Shown here in pieces: positions 49,171 through 62,400 of a stretch of DNA of 64,000 bases. Below the pieces are notes generated by a model. That model was given only the letters and a program-made list of their open reading frames with translations. It had not been told where the DNA came from and did not search any database. The stretch is from Cyanoderma ruficeps. Its lineage: Eukaryota > Chordata > Aves > Passeriformes > Timaliidae. Location: NCBI GenBank assembly GCA_008694505.1, contig VZDJ01007753.1, forward strand, positions 12,025,709 to 12,089,708, written 5' to 3'. Both the position numbers and the translations under genes were made by a program. Every line of letters starts with the position of its first letter. Position 1 is the first letter of the stretch.

Positions 49171-52100
49171 GGTCTGCAGGTGGCACAGTGACCTTTGGGC
49201 TATAGGTGCACTTTCCATGCCTTGCCATATGTTGCACGAATGAGCCAAGCAGTTAGAAGGCAATTGTAAGCATCCATGGCCAAGCAATCGCCCTCTGTAC
49301 AGTGACTGATGGATTCTGTTTCTCTAGCCTCACTTCTCCTTCATGCTTTCTCCAGCTGTGAAAGAAGAAGGAATTTCTGGCCTTAGTTTATAATGTTTAA
49401 TTAAAAAGAAAACTTCCATGCAAAGATAGCTTGCTTCCACAGCTTTGATGTTGGTGCCTGTGGGAAATAGATGAGCTGGAACTGCATTCTGGGAAACAAA
49501 ATGCAAATGAGCAACTTCAGGCATTCTTGTGACTTTTTCAAATCTCAGAATCAGAAGAGCCAGATCAATATATTTTTCCAGTGGATTCTGTTGTGCTGGT
49601 GCATTTGTAGTACTGATAGTATTGCTTTCTTCAGCTTTCTTAAAGGCCTTTCCAGAAGTCTCCTCAGCTATATTTTAGTTTGTTCTCAGTGAGGCACCAT
49701 TGCGTGAGTGCTCTGTAGGGAGTGTTGTGTTTGCAGGGAAAAAGAAGCAGCAGTGGGTGGAATTCTGCCCGTAAGTGCTCCTAGGGAGCACCCTGCCCCT
49801 GAGGGAAGCATCTAGCTTTGCAATAATTTCCAGTTTTTCCTTACTTATGATGGAATTGGGTAGTGCAACAGAAATTCCTCTTTGGTTTTTGCCCTTTTTC
49901 ATCTTCGGGAAGTCTGACAGAAAAAAAAAGAAAAATATGTGAACTTGTATTTTAGAAAATATGGAAAACCTGTCAAGGGCTTTTGGGGCAAAGGAAATGG
50001 TTCAAAAGAATGGCTCATCTCAGGGGTTTGGACTCCTGGCTACTGGTTCCAGTGGGACAATTCCCATCTACCACACAGGGATTTTTATGTTATGCCTTCT
50101 AGGCAGCCTGGAATAGAAAATGTGATAGTTTCTAATTTATGTTTTTCAGCAGTTTCTGCAAATATATTCTGCTAAGATTTCTGGTCTAGCTTCACAGGAT
50201 TTCTCTTTTCACAGTTTTGTTAAACTCACCTAAGGCATGTGTTATACACTGAAAAGAAATGTATAAAGGCTGTGTAAAGGGAATATGTTCACTACCTTTG
50301 ACTCTTTCTGGAATGAATATTTGCCCCTGGCTTGCCTCCTTCTTGCTGTTAGATTGCTTCCAAGAGGGATAAGGCTGAATGAGAAGGACTGCCCAGTGAG
50401 TCAAGAGAGACTGCACGCCGTGGGCATGCTGCAGGAGATGGCTCAAGTGTCCTGCTGTCTGAATGGAGAAAGTCTTTTGGGATGGGCTGTGCTAAAAAAG
50501 ATTGATTTTTTTTTTCTTCTTTGCAGCTCCGATGGCTACCCCGCTGCACAGCCCTGGTTTGAAACTCCTATGTGTGTCACTGGTCCCACAGCACATCTCT
50601 GAAACATGTCCTCAGTGTACTACACAAGAGCTGTCTTCAGGCAAGTCACCATTCCTCCAAATGTGACAGCAGTGTGGTCTGAGCCCTCTCACACTTGCAC
50701 TGTCTCTGATCCTCTTCTACCAGGCTTTCTCAGGGAACCACCCAAGGAAATCTGCCTGAGACGTGCTGCCTGACTCTGTGGCCCAAAGAAAAAGGGCATC
50801 TCTGCTGGGTAGGGAGAGCCCCCACCTTCCCTCTGTGTCCATGTCCTGTGAGCTAGCAGGGATTGTGCCTGGGCTCTTCTGGATAAGAGAAAGTGGGGCA
50901 TGGCAGATGTGTCTGAATAGGTGTTGGTGGTGCCCAGGCATTTCTGACAACCTCAACTCAATGCTTGGTGCATTGTGTTAGAGAAAGGTTCCCAAACAAG
51001 TCTGTGCTGTTTATGATGGCAGTAATAGGAGCAGTATCTGTGTCTGTGCCAATCTGCCAGCAAAGAAAGCTCCCTTCTCCTTATCATAGCTGGGTTCTTC
51101 TTCTGGACAAGTCAGGTGGGGAACCCCATCTTGATGTGGGATTTCTTTTTGCTGGCATGCATCCTAGGACAGATGTAGCTGATCAGTGGACCCCAGAAAT
51201 GTGAGCACTGACAACTTCCCTGTGGTATAAAGGAAAAATCTTCACATGTGAAGTGGCTGAAGTGATTCAGAGCCTTCCAGTCAAGGTCCAGTGCTTTCTG
51301 CCCTGGTGATTTACATAAGTGCTTTAGGTAGTGGGATTTGTCCAGACTGCATATGACAGTACACTGCATCACCACTGTGCATGGCAAAAATGGAATGAGT
51401 CAAGGTTACACAACCTCTCTTACTAGGACTTCAACTGAGGCATTTTTCCCCTTTCCTTTAGGGCTCAGCCGTGGAAACAGTGAGAAAACTGGCCCAAAAA
51501 GCATTGTGGAGGCACTGTGATGGTCTGTCTGATACAGGCCCAAAGCAGAGATACTCTGTTCTGCAGGGTGTCAGGCTCCCTGCTCCCCTTGCAGACCAGA
51601 TGGGATCCTGATGATGCCCTGATTGTGTTTGTGGGTAGGCTGAAATGGAGGGAACATATGCAGAGGACAGTGTCTGACTAGATTAGGGCCGTTTCAATCC
51701 ATTTGCTTTCAAATGCACCATGTTTGGTTTAGGCCATGTGGGGTTTGTTTGATAAAGGAAGAACCATACTAATTGAATTCGCTGGGTCAATGGCAGTTCA
51801 CCCGAGGGGGAGGGCAAGGACTCTGATGGAGGGATCTGCTATCAGACAGGAAACTGCACGAGCTTGGCTTTTCATCCTGGCAAAACTCATGGGTCTTATC
51901 CCCCAGCGAGCCTCACCTAACGGTGGGAAGCCCAAGGCCTCAGAAACTCACTGCATTATAAAGGCCTTTTCCTGATGCAGGAGGAGAAAATGAGCTCAGG
52001 TTATGCCTCTGAACCACTAGTCCAATTTTGGCCATGAAGAAAGGACCAAAGCTGGCTGAAGAAAGCTCCTTAAGCATTTCAGGGCCAGTCCCTTCCCCTT

Positions 52101-53361
52101 GCAAACCTTAACAAAAGGAGTCTGGTGAGCAGCAGCAGCAGCTCCCCTTCCAGACTGCCTTAGCACAAAGGCTCTGTATGACTGCACTAGTTGTGAAGCG
52201 AGTGAGGAAGTGAATGGAAAAAATCAGGGAAATAGGGAGGAATAAATTATTTTGTGTCTCTGCTACAGACTAGAGATGGGATTACTATGACTAAAAGCAA
52301 CAAGTGATGCAAATCTTTATTTAAAAAACCCAAACAAATGAGAATAGCATCTTTCATTTATCTGCTGGAAATTGCCACAGGCTATGTTCAAAGGCAAAAT
52401 CTATAGCTCTGTGTGTGCATTCTAGTGGGGAATATTCCATCTGCCCCAGTAACCTCTCTTAATAGCTCCCACTGGCTTCAGGGGAGGCTGGCAGTGTTCA
52501 CAGAGCATGGCTCTTGTCTGATGTGATTGCCCTACAAATGGGAGGCGAGCGGAGAAGCAACGGGGAGTCCCTAATTACTTCCACAGAATATAAATCCATG
52601 ATGGTTTTGACAGCTTCTGGAGCTGAGGGCAGTATCCCACTGCCTGGCACACCTCGTGTCAGAGAACAGCTGGCTGCAGTCCCACCTTCATCAACAGCAC
52701 CATCAACACCCCAGGAGGAAAGGGCAAAGCAGGAACATGTGAACAGTGTGACACTTGATGGAGAAATTGCCTATTAGCTATAGCAGTTCTGACCTTATGG
52801 ATCCTGAGGCTCTGACACCACCTGAATTGCAGTGAATAGCTGTGCCTTTCCTACTTGGCCTGTGATTTGTGCTCAGTACCTAATGTTCCTGTGAAAGGCA
52901 TGGCCCCATACGTGTTGAGAGGATGTCTTGTTATTGTACTATTACACTACAATGTGAAGATATTGGTCACCCCTTTGTGAGGACTCAGCCTCATTAAAGT
53001 GGTGGATAAAATTAATCTTCAGGACAAATCCTGGAAAATGTCATGTCATAAGTCTGTACTCCTTTTCCTCCTCCACAACTGCCCTTTATAGTCATCCTGC
53101 TAAAGGAAGCAAGCTTTAATGAACGTGCCTGATTGATAAGGAAACTCATTGTGAACAGAAAAAAAACATTTCCTCCTGCTTACTTTGGGAGTTGTTACAT
53201 CTTCCTCAGGTACACTGACATATTCCAGTACAAATATACAGGTAGCAATAAATTGCTTTGCTGTAGCTTTATCTTGAGTTCAAGTAATATGTTATCACAA
53301 AGCATTTGTATCACCTAATGGTATCTGCAAGACTTTGTTGAGGCAAAACTGCAGTGATATG
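49171..53361. other. Unique noncoding DNA, no gene seen
   Basis: No exon or RNA gene is recognised. It holds T-rich runs near 50506-50516, a short (AGC)5 run at about 52128-52143, and many small frames on both strands over 50285-50981 that contradict one another. The GC is slightly higher at 50390-50960, which explains the frame clutter. Confidence 0.55.
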
Positions 53362-53505
53362 GAATCATAGAATGGTTTGGGTTGGAAGGGACTTTAAAGA
53401 TCACCTCGTTCCAGCCCCGCTGCCATGGGCAGGGAAGCCACCCACTAGACCAAGTTGCTCAAAGCCCCATCCCACCTGGTGCTGAACACTTCAATACATG
53501 CAGCA
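53362..53505 (-). mobile_element. CR1 LINE 3' fragment, comparatively well preserved
   Basis: The plus strand begins GAATCATAGAATGGTTTGGG, then 'ttggaagggactttaaagatcacctcgttccagccccgctgccatgggcaggg' and 'ctagaccaagttgctcaaagccccatcccacctgg'. This is a canonical avian CR1 3' end in reverse orientation. It is the least diverged copy in the window and is truncated after about 140 bp. Confidence 0.95.
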
Positions 53506-53535
53506 AATGTGGCTGTATGTAATAGCCCAGTATCT

Positions 53536-53597
53536 ATCACAGAATCACAGAATTGTTTAAGATGGAAAAGACTTTTAAGATCATCAAGTCCAAACAA
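53536..53597 (-). mobile_element. Second CR1 3'-end fragment, adjacent
   Basis: The plus strand reads 'atcacagaatcacagaattgtttaagatggaaaagacttttaagatcatcaagtccaaac', again a CR1 3' terminus in reverse orientation, starting only about 30 bp after the previous copy fades. It is more diverged and is a different 3' terminus, so it is a separate insertion rather than a continuation of the first. Confidence 0.85.
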
Positions 53598-56500
53598 GGC
53601 AGTGGAATTGGGCTGGTACCTCCTGTTTGGAGGGCAGTTCAGTGCTGTCTCTAGGAGCAGGAGTTGTTTCCAGGTGATTGGATTAGTGATTGCTGGAACG
53701 TGAGATCAGGGTGTTACAGGACAAGGGTCTTGCTATTGTTCTGAGAAAATTATTTTGGTGACACGTACTCTCCAGATACATCAAGAATGCTCATGTCATC
53801 CATGTATGTTTGTTGCTTTTTTTCCTCTAATAAAGGATGATTGCTAAATTCACTGACCAAAATTAAACTGAACTACTGAATCCAGGTAGCTTCTTGAATA
53901 TGTATATAAATCTCATCCAGAATCACACAGTTTGGACACATCTCTAATGTAGTTTAATGTAGTGAGTTACTTTAGTCCTCACTGAAATGCAGCTTGCTTT
54001 GAGCAAATCACAGTAGACTGGCAAAGCAGTGTTAAATGACACTCTGGCAGGAAGTAAAGAGGATAATATTTCACTGAAGGAAAATTGCAGGAAGTCAGTA
54101 GAATGTCTGTTATCTTAGCTGGAGCTGGCATTTGGCCTGCTTACTAAAGATAACACCTTTTTTTCCCTCCAAGACTTGTCACTTGCTGCTTTATGACCAA
54201 GCATCTTGATTTACATCTCGCACAGAACACCTCCATCTTCAGACCATCACCAGTTCCTGGGGGTGACTCCGGGCTTCTCCATAGCAAACACAAAGTTGAA
54301 TTTTTCAGCCCCCAAAATGTGGGACTGCAAGACTGCTGTTTCCACAGGAAAGAGAAGAGTAAGAGGAAGGAGTGCAACCATAATTGCAGGCTGAAGAGGT
54401 GAGCACAAGGGGACTGGGATTGCTACAGCCACTGCTGCCAGACACCTGAGAGAGATCAGGTAGGTGACTGCTGCATATGTTCTGAATAACCCTGATTTCT
54501 GTCTGAGCAGCCACAGCCACAACCAGCCTGCCTTTACAGAGCTCCCACAGAGACTAAGCAGGCACCATGGTGCCCCTCAGCACATTGCTGTCCTAGGCAA
54601 CTCTGTGTGTATTTCCATGACTGGCATCACGCTCAGGTTGTGAATTCTCATCTGGCATACAAGAAGAAAATTACATCTGACTCATAGCAGTTGTTGGGAT
54701 CTGGATTTATTTTCCAAAGCCTAGTCAGTGCTAGAAGCTCCTTGATTTCCAGGATCTAATGGAATTGCTACCCCATAGGACAGGTAGAAAATGTGCACAA
54801 TGATCAGTTGGATGCTTCTGATAATTTTTAGCAAGAATAGTAAACAGTCAATTTTCTAAATTGTCAATTGTGGAAGGAAGTGTATTTTATGAAATGCACA
54901 CTGCCTGTCATGCTGAGCACTAAGCAAATACCACTCTTGCCTCATAAATGGTTGATGGGGTTACCAGGAAAAGTTACTTGTCAAGGACATGCATTTACTC
55001 TACAGCTTGGAAAGTAAAAAGGTTATATCTCCAGCCACTGTTCTTGTAAATCAATTTGTGACCAAGTCCCTGCTGACTTTGACAGGCTGTGATGTGAACC
55101 TACAACTTCTCTTGGTGGCTGAGGGAAGTTGGCTCATTTCTACCACAAAAATCTCAACTGGCCTTGACAGCAACTGATCTTGGATAGCTGATAACAAAGA
55201 GTTTAGAACTAGATATTTTTCTGTTCCTGTTCTCTTTGTGTATTTTTGTTCACACTCCTCTTCTAACTCTTTTCCTAGTTTCCTTGAACTTCTCTCTCTC
55301 TGTGTTGCCAAAACGTCATGTGTGCATCTGGGAGGCTTTCCAACTTTCAATTGCAGAAGTGGGTCAGTCCTCACCCGTACACATTTACAGTCTTTAGCAG
55401 ATGCCCAGGCACTCAGCACAGCACTAGTAGAACTTAAGCAGTGCTGTCATAGCCTGTTGCTCTCAGAGGTTCACAGTATTGCCAGCTAGCATTAACTCTT
55501 ACATTTGTTCTCTCTGACTGTCTATCTACAGAAAGAGATCTTGTAATGATCGCCCAGCTAAGGATGAATTATTAATTTGAGATGCTGAAGGAGATTTGTG
55601 TCAGAGCCCAGCTTTGGATGGGTGACTTGCAGAGCTTAAAAGCATCTCTAGCTCATCCCCCTGCCTCATTCTGCATTCTGTGCCATTTCTCTCACCGCCT
55701 TAGGGCAGAATGTTTCAGAAAGTTGGAGTGGGAATATTTTTATTCATCCTGTTACATGAAGTTAATCTCGTGTAGCAAAGCAGCTGTGTAATGTTTTGTA
55801 TTAAATCTCATGTCTTCCCTTGGGTATGATTAAAATTCAGGTGAAGGGTTTTTTTAATTTTATTTTATTTCCCCCCTCCCAGGGCTCTCAAGGGGCCATT
55901 AGGCTTCATTCTTAATAGCTTGCCATCCCGTTGCCTCTGCTCGTCCTGCTGCACACGCAACTGCACTTGTCTGACTGATGAAGGGTGAAGGCTCTTTAGT
56001 GACTTGTGCACATGCTGCACATTAGTGAAGACATTTCTAGCTCAGGTGAAGGGATGGCTGCTCCCTGGCACATTGAATTAAGCCTTGGTTGGCAAATTCT
56101 CTATTTGCTTGATTATAGCCCTGGAACACAGCAAATCCCACTTGGAGGGAGACCAGCTGCTCTACCAATACCCTGGGCTTCCCAAAACTATTGCTTCATT
56201 TCAGTGGCTGTTTCCAAGAAAGACAGAGTTTCCATTCTCATCCTGTCTAACATGTCATTATTTTTGTTTGCAACAGAGGGATTTGCCTCCATTTGTCAGT
56301 TTAAGGAGAAAAACCTCTTCTGATTTTCTGTTCCCGTTCCTCTACTCACTCTCTGCTTTGTGTCTTCATCTGTAGAACCAAAATGAGATCACCTGGAAGA
56401 TGACACACAGACCTGACAGGGAGGGAGGGAGGGACTGATTATCTTGGGGATACACAGGGGAGATTAAAGAATTAAAGTGCTTCAGAGAACACAACAGAGA

Positions 56501-59254
56501 TGGAGATAGTGAGAGAAAATGAGCCTAGAGAAGTGGGGATGAAAGCAGGAGAGTGAGATGTACTGAAAAGGAGGAAGATAGAAATGTACAGACTGGGTTG
56601 TATACTGCACAGAAGGAGCTAACCTGAGGGCTTGCACCACGTCTTCCCTCTGCACCTCTTCTAGAGCAACTGAAACCGTCTTAAAAGCAATGCTGCAGAA
56701 GTGGTTTGGGCAAACTCCCATTTCCCTCTAAATTCCCTAGTCTTGACTCTGCTGCACAGGATTTCAGGAAAATCTGGTTAACAATTTCTTCTTAAAGTCT
56801 TTAACTTTCACAGCCACGTCTGCAATTTGGTATCACAGCCAGGAGGATCAGAAAGTGTCAAAACTTGGTGTGAAAGGTTTCACAAGGGGGTTGGTTACAA
56901 CAAGAGAGAAGTGCAGGTAGCTTTAGAGCCTCTGCCAGGTTTTCCACAATTCCCAGGTTTCAGGGACTTAATGGATTCAAACTTTTAGTGGTCTGTAAGT
57001 CTACAGGACTAGTCTTGGGGGTCTTTCAAACAGAATCTGGATTCTGGGTCCTTCACTGAGGGTAGCTCAGAATGCAGGAATGAAGAAGATGGTTCTTTCC
57101 TCTTGGTCTGTAAGCTTTTGTGATGTCTGTACAATAAGTTTAATGCAGAAAGTGGCTAAGAGAATGTGTCCTTGGCATTGTTTCATTGAAATCAGTCCAG
57201 TAAAACCAGGGGTGAAATTGGCTCCAACATTTAATAAAGCCAGAGTTTATCTCTTCCTGATAGGAAACAGCAGCTAATAACTCACAATGTTGTTTAAAAC
57301 ATTCATAGCAGGAATCAGTCAGACAAGTGACTCACATAGTTCCAACCTGCGTTCCGTGGTGGTCTACAAAAATCCATATTTTTAAGCTGCAAAATAACAT
57401 TATTGGTCTAGCAATTGTTCTGACTGATGAATGTCCAGCCAGTGAAAGGATTTTCATCTCCAGATAAAGAAAACTCACATTTGAAGTATCTGACAGAGTT
57501 GCAATCATGTTTTGATCACAGGTTAGGAGCCCTAAATTCTAATAAATCTAATCCTACTGCCCACTTGGCGAATATTACTGCATATTCCTGGCATTCATTT
57601 GCTCCCACTTGTAAAAATGCAAGGCTGATTAATTAGTGCCTGCTGAAGGGTTCACAAGGACCATTAATTTTATGAATACATTTTTAAAAATAACTAATCT
57701 TGCCCTAGTATCAAGTCAGCCTCAATCCCACTATACAGCATCCAGGAATTTCCCAGCTCCCATACCCTGCATGGCTGCTCTCTTCACTTACCAGTTCTCT
57801 TTTGTTGACGGAAGAGCAGGGCTGCCTCACACACAAATGCACAAAAGAACTCTTGAGATCAAGGAAAAAAGAAGCAAAACTTGTGCAGTTTTGTTCCTGC
57901 CCTCACTGTGTGTATGCTTGGAGAGGGGTGTGAATGACAAGTGAAAAGAGGTCTGCAGAGAAGTACTATCTTTCATTATAGAAAGTAGCATATCTGAGAA
58001 AAACAACAGAAGCCTCAGGAGACAAAAGAAAGCTGTGTAGTTTTCGACAGCTATCCCAATGAGGTTTTAGTAGCATCACCATCCAATCATTGCTTTGTGG
58101 ACTTGTTAGGATATGTCATCTCCATTTGTCACTAGAGATCAGTTCAGGTCTGGAAACCTACATCCCACTTAAAGGCACTGAATTTGATCATGAAAATTTC
58201 TGGGATCATGTGTGATGTTCAGCAACCTTCACACCTTGAAAACTGTCACCACTCTAAGTCATTAACGTTCTTGTTGCATTTTACAGCCTTCCTGAAATCA
58301 TTTTACAGAGCCATGAATATTCATCCCAGTGTTTAGGCATTGGACAGCTCAATTTTCTCAATGTAATAACATTTTATTTTGTGTGATACTGGGAAAAACA
58401 TTAGGCCCTTCTATGCCCAAGGTCAGTATTTCAGCTAACCTGGTAGTGCCCACATAAACTGAATTCTGCAGAATGGGGATCAGTTTTGCTACAGAACCCC
58501 ATGCCACCTCCTGTCATCTAAGGAGGGGGGTGCCGGATTGGAGTTCTGAAGATACCTTGTTTTATTTTCCTCCTTAACCACATTACATGTGCTTCAGCAG
58601 AATTTACTTGGATAGGACCGTCTCCCAGTTCCAAGGGGAACTATCACCACTTTTCTGGCTAGGGGATCCCTTTCTTCATATAGACATTGGAATCCTTTTC
58701 TTCAGTTGGCTCTCTGGAGGGAGTCATTTGGGGAGAAGGGAAGCAGTGCAGTGAAATAGTTTGATGAATGGCATCGACTTACACCCCCCCAGGAGGATTC
58801 CATATGTTTTTAGCAGATGTTTAACACATTATGGCAACACAACTGGCTGTGTTGAAACAAATTGCAGGGTGACCATCTAACTGTTGTCAGAAGTGAAGTT
58901 TTCAACACTTCCATCTCCCCCCCGGAAGTTACTGCTGTTTTCTGTAGATACCTGTGAACTACACACCACTTTTTTGACAGAAAAATTGTAAAGAACTTTA
59001 ACTGTCCAATAAGGTGTTATTTATTTGGAACATCTCAAGGAACAATAAACCCTGAAGCTATGTTTGTTTTCCTTTTTTTTTTTCCTTTTTCAAAGGAGAA
59101 AGGTGCTTTATAGAATCTTATGAGAATAAAAATAGCTACAATTTTAGTGTCATCTGGAGTTTTAAAAATGCATTTGAGCCTCCTCCCTTTGTGTTATAAG
59201 AGAGATGCAAACGCCAAAAAGAGTCAAAACCTTTGAGGATAGATATTTGAATGA
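53598..59254. other. Unique noncoding DNA, no gene seen
   Basis: No exon is recognised. A (GGGA)4-like run lies at about 56420-56435. AT-rich candidate conserved elements occur at about 55830-55990 and 57480-57720. The 122-codon minus frame at 55051-55419 is opposed by an 83-codon plus frame, has no recognisable domain, and is treated as chance. Short C runs lie near 58786 and 58917. Confidence 0.55.
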
Positions 59255-59444
59255 GTAAGGCATTTGTCTGTGATCCAGGATCTCCGAGCTCATGTCCTGG
59301 AACTGACATAGACCTCTAGTACTTCTTCAGCATTCATCCTTCCTGCTTCAATTTCCTGTTTGCAAATGGGGATAGCTGTTCCTCTGTGTTTGTCACTCTT
59401 GCCATATTTAAACGTGAGGAACTGCAAGGTTCCTGGTATAATGG
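59255..59444 (+). repeat. MIR-like ancient SINE remnant
   Basis: The plus strand carries 'gagtaaggcatttgtctgtgatccaggatctccgagctcatgtcctgg', similar to a tRNA-derived SINE head. After about 60 bp comes 'tgcttcaatttcctgtttgcaaatggggatagctgttcctctgtg', close to the MIR core 'gcctcagtttcctcatctgtaaaatggggataatagta'. Head and core are in the right order and spacing. Heavy divergence makes the exact subfamily and ends uncertain. Confidence 0.55.
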
Positions 59445-62400
59445 GGATCCCATTTTGCTTTTTGTTTCTTAGTGAAAATTACTAAAAAGACTGAGAAATA
59501 GAGTTAGTTTCCATAAAGGTTTCAAGGAGTACAGGAAAATCTCAGCTGCACATTTCAGAGAAAATATGAATGCTGAGAATTTTCTCAAAATGTACATAGT
59601 TGAAAATCTTGATGTTTTCGTTTATTCTCCATTTTAGAAAACTCCTGGGGGAAAAGAAGCAAACAGGGAATAGGATATTTTCTGATTTGGGGTTTTTTGT
59701 GGGGTTTTTTTTCAGTAATATACAGCTTTACCTGCTGTTTGCTGTAGAAATGGCTGTCATCTTAAATATGTTTATTTTGCCTTTAAAGTATCCCTTCAAT
59801 GCTACATATTAAAATTGTTAAAAAGAATTCTCTTAATTGAGATTTTTCTGGGCAGAGTCCAAGGGTTTGTTCAATCATTGCTGCTACAGTTTTGGGTTTA
59901 GGCACTGCTGCCAGTTCCTTTGTGTAATCTTACAACTTCAAAGACAAGGAAAGAGGGAGTTGAGCACAAAAGCTTTTAGGAAAATTATGTCTACCTATTT
60001 GAGTATCTCAGTGAGCACAAAGTGTTGTTCATGGGTTGGATGATCTTAAGAAAAGCATGTCTCTTGCCCTGGAAGCCTGCTTCCAATCTTGTGGTCTGTG
60101 GGTCAGAGAGACGTGAGGAGATGATATGTGAAATAATGACAAAACATGTTTTTCACTTCAGAAAAACATGCATGTATGTTACCATGTGATCAAGTGAATA
60201 TGAAAAAAAAGCTGGGAAAAATAAATCTGTAAATGAATATTCAAAATGCAGCTTAGTTCTTGATTTAAGAAACAAAAACAAAAACAAAAAAACAAGGCAA
60301 AGGGAGGGCCTGTGATTTATTTTTCTCTAAAATGCTGGCTGTAGCTTGGATGAAAATGACTGGGAAATGATGATATTGACAAAGAAACGAACTCATAAAC
60401 AATTTAGCTTCAGTTCTCCCAGCTGAGCCTGGGAAAGCAAAACTGGGTTGAAAAATACACTGGCAAGGTTTTAATTATGATTTTAATAATGAAGCTTGAA
60501 CAGACCTCTCACTACCAGTACATCAACTGCCCCCTCATGCTGTTTTCCCAAGCCTGATGGAGGGGCCCTGGAAAAGCAGTCTGATAGCAGATGAGGGAAC
60601 ATACTGATCACTGTAACTTCAGTCAGCACTATAAGTGCTTGACATTTTGGAAAAACAAGATCTCTTACTTTGCTGTCTTTATCTGGGAGCAGGTGATCAG
60701 GTTCAGGCAGTCAGTTTGTCATCCTGAGGTCTTTGTGGCGGAGACTTTGTTTGTTTTGTGCTCTCAGAAGTGCCATTCAGTTTCACGGCAGAGTTAATAA
60801 CACTGTGTGATTTCTACTGAGCACAGATTGCTCCTGGAATGTGCTATGTTTATCTGGAAATAGACTGATATTCAGGTTCCAGCATGCAGATGCCAGAGAG
60901 TTTCCTTCTGCCCATCTGTCTAGGCAATGAGCTGGGCTGTGCGTCAGTCCAGCTCTAGGAATCACAGCCAAGCTGGATCGGGGTTGTATTCCTGCTTTAT
61001 CTGCCTTCACAGCAAATTCAGAAAGGCATTAGTAGAAATACCGAGAGAGAATAATAGGAAAAGAAAGAGCAGTCTGAAGGCAAAGGAAGCCGGAGGAGAG
61101 CTGGGGAGGCAAGGGAAGGAAGGAAGACAGAAACTGTGAAGTTGAGAACTAAGATGTGAAGCGCAGACAAGAAAGCTCTCATAAGTAATGGGTGAGTTTT
61201 GTGGAGTGAAATTTATCTCAAAATCCACATAGTTATGCCTACAAGGAACCTGCCATGATTTGTTTATGGTTTCCCAATATTGCAGTTTTTGCTTCTGAAA
61301 ACTCAAGCCTATCAGAAGTGTTAACAGAGAGGCTATTTGGACTGTGATACATATGATGTAATATTCAAGGAACAGATCTTTCAGATAGTGGGAGGGCTGC
61401 AGCACTAGGCACTTCTGAAACGGGAGGAAGTGGCTTTAGTGTTCTGGGCTAAACCATGGAACTCTTTTCTTGTTCTGACTTCAATTCAATAACCCGTTTA
61501 TCAGAAAACAAGTAAAACAGCCCTCTCACATGTTAATCTATCATAAAATTGGCTTTATTTTGGGTTGTTGTTATGCTTTAAGTTCACAGAGGATATACTA
61601 TGTTCTTTACACACAACAAAGAACGTAAACCTCAGCTTTAAATGCAAAACTCAATTCAGTGCTGGCTGGGATTCACAAAGCAATTCCTTCATGACGGTGA
61701 AAGCACTATGAACTCGGGAAGCTAATTTTCAATAGTGGCCCCTTAAATTGCACAGTTGAGCATGTAAGAGCACTATTGTGTCTATGCTAGCATGTGGAAG
61801 ATTTGAAAGCTGGGGTCACATATAGTTGACTCTTGTTCATTTACAAAACAGTTTCATAGAATCAGGATGGAAAACAGAAAACACATACAAATCTTTGGAT
61901 ACATCACCCTGCAGTTTTTTTTCAAAAAAATATCAGAATAATGATGTCACTGGAGGGGAAAGGGGTAGCAGTTGTTGGAAAAAATGCCAAGAGTGTCCCT
62001 GATGAGGAGAGGATCTTGTCTGTGGAATGTGGGGCTGTTTAAAATGGTGGTGTTTCCATGAGGACTAAGCCCAGTCAGTTTACTGGAAACCCTCCACATG
62101 AGATTTGTGCATTAGGCCCTAAAACAAGGGTAAGTGTTGGGCAGCCAGACAGATACACACACACTTTCACGGTTTATTCACTGGTACAGCAAAATTGCTT
62201 GGCATGTGGGGTCCTGCAGCAGTCCTGGACAGTGCAGGGGTACATGTGTGAGATTGCTACAGAAGGTGCAGGGAGAGGACCAATGGACCCAGTTTGGCAG
62301 GTCTGCAGAGCAAAAATGTAATCTTTGCCTGAAAGAGCTGTGATCTGCTGCTGAAGGGGTATGACAAGCCAGCCTCCTGGAAAATAGCACTCTGAGTCCT

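Noticed and set aside
55051..55419. 122-codon minus-strand frame
   Set aside because: It is opposed by a plus frame over the same bases, has no domain, and has no credible exon boundaries.
61007..61405. 132-codon minus-strand Leu/Phe/Ser-rich frame
   Set aside because: It reflects the purine-rich plus strand at 61040-61140 and has no protein-family signature.
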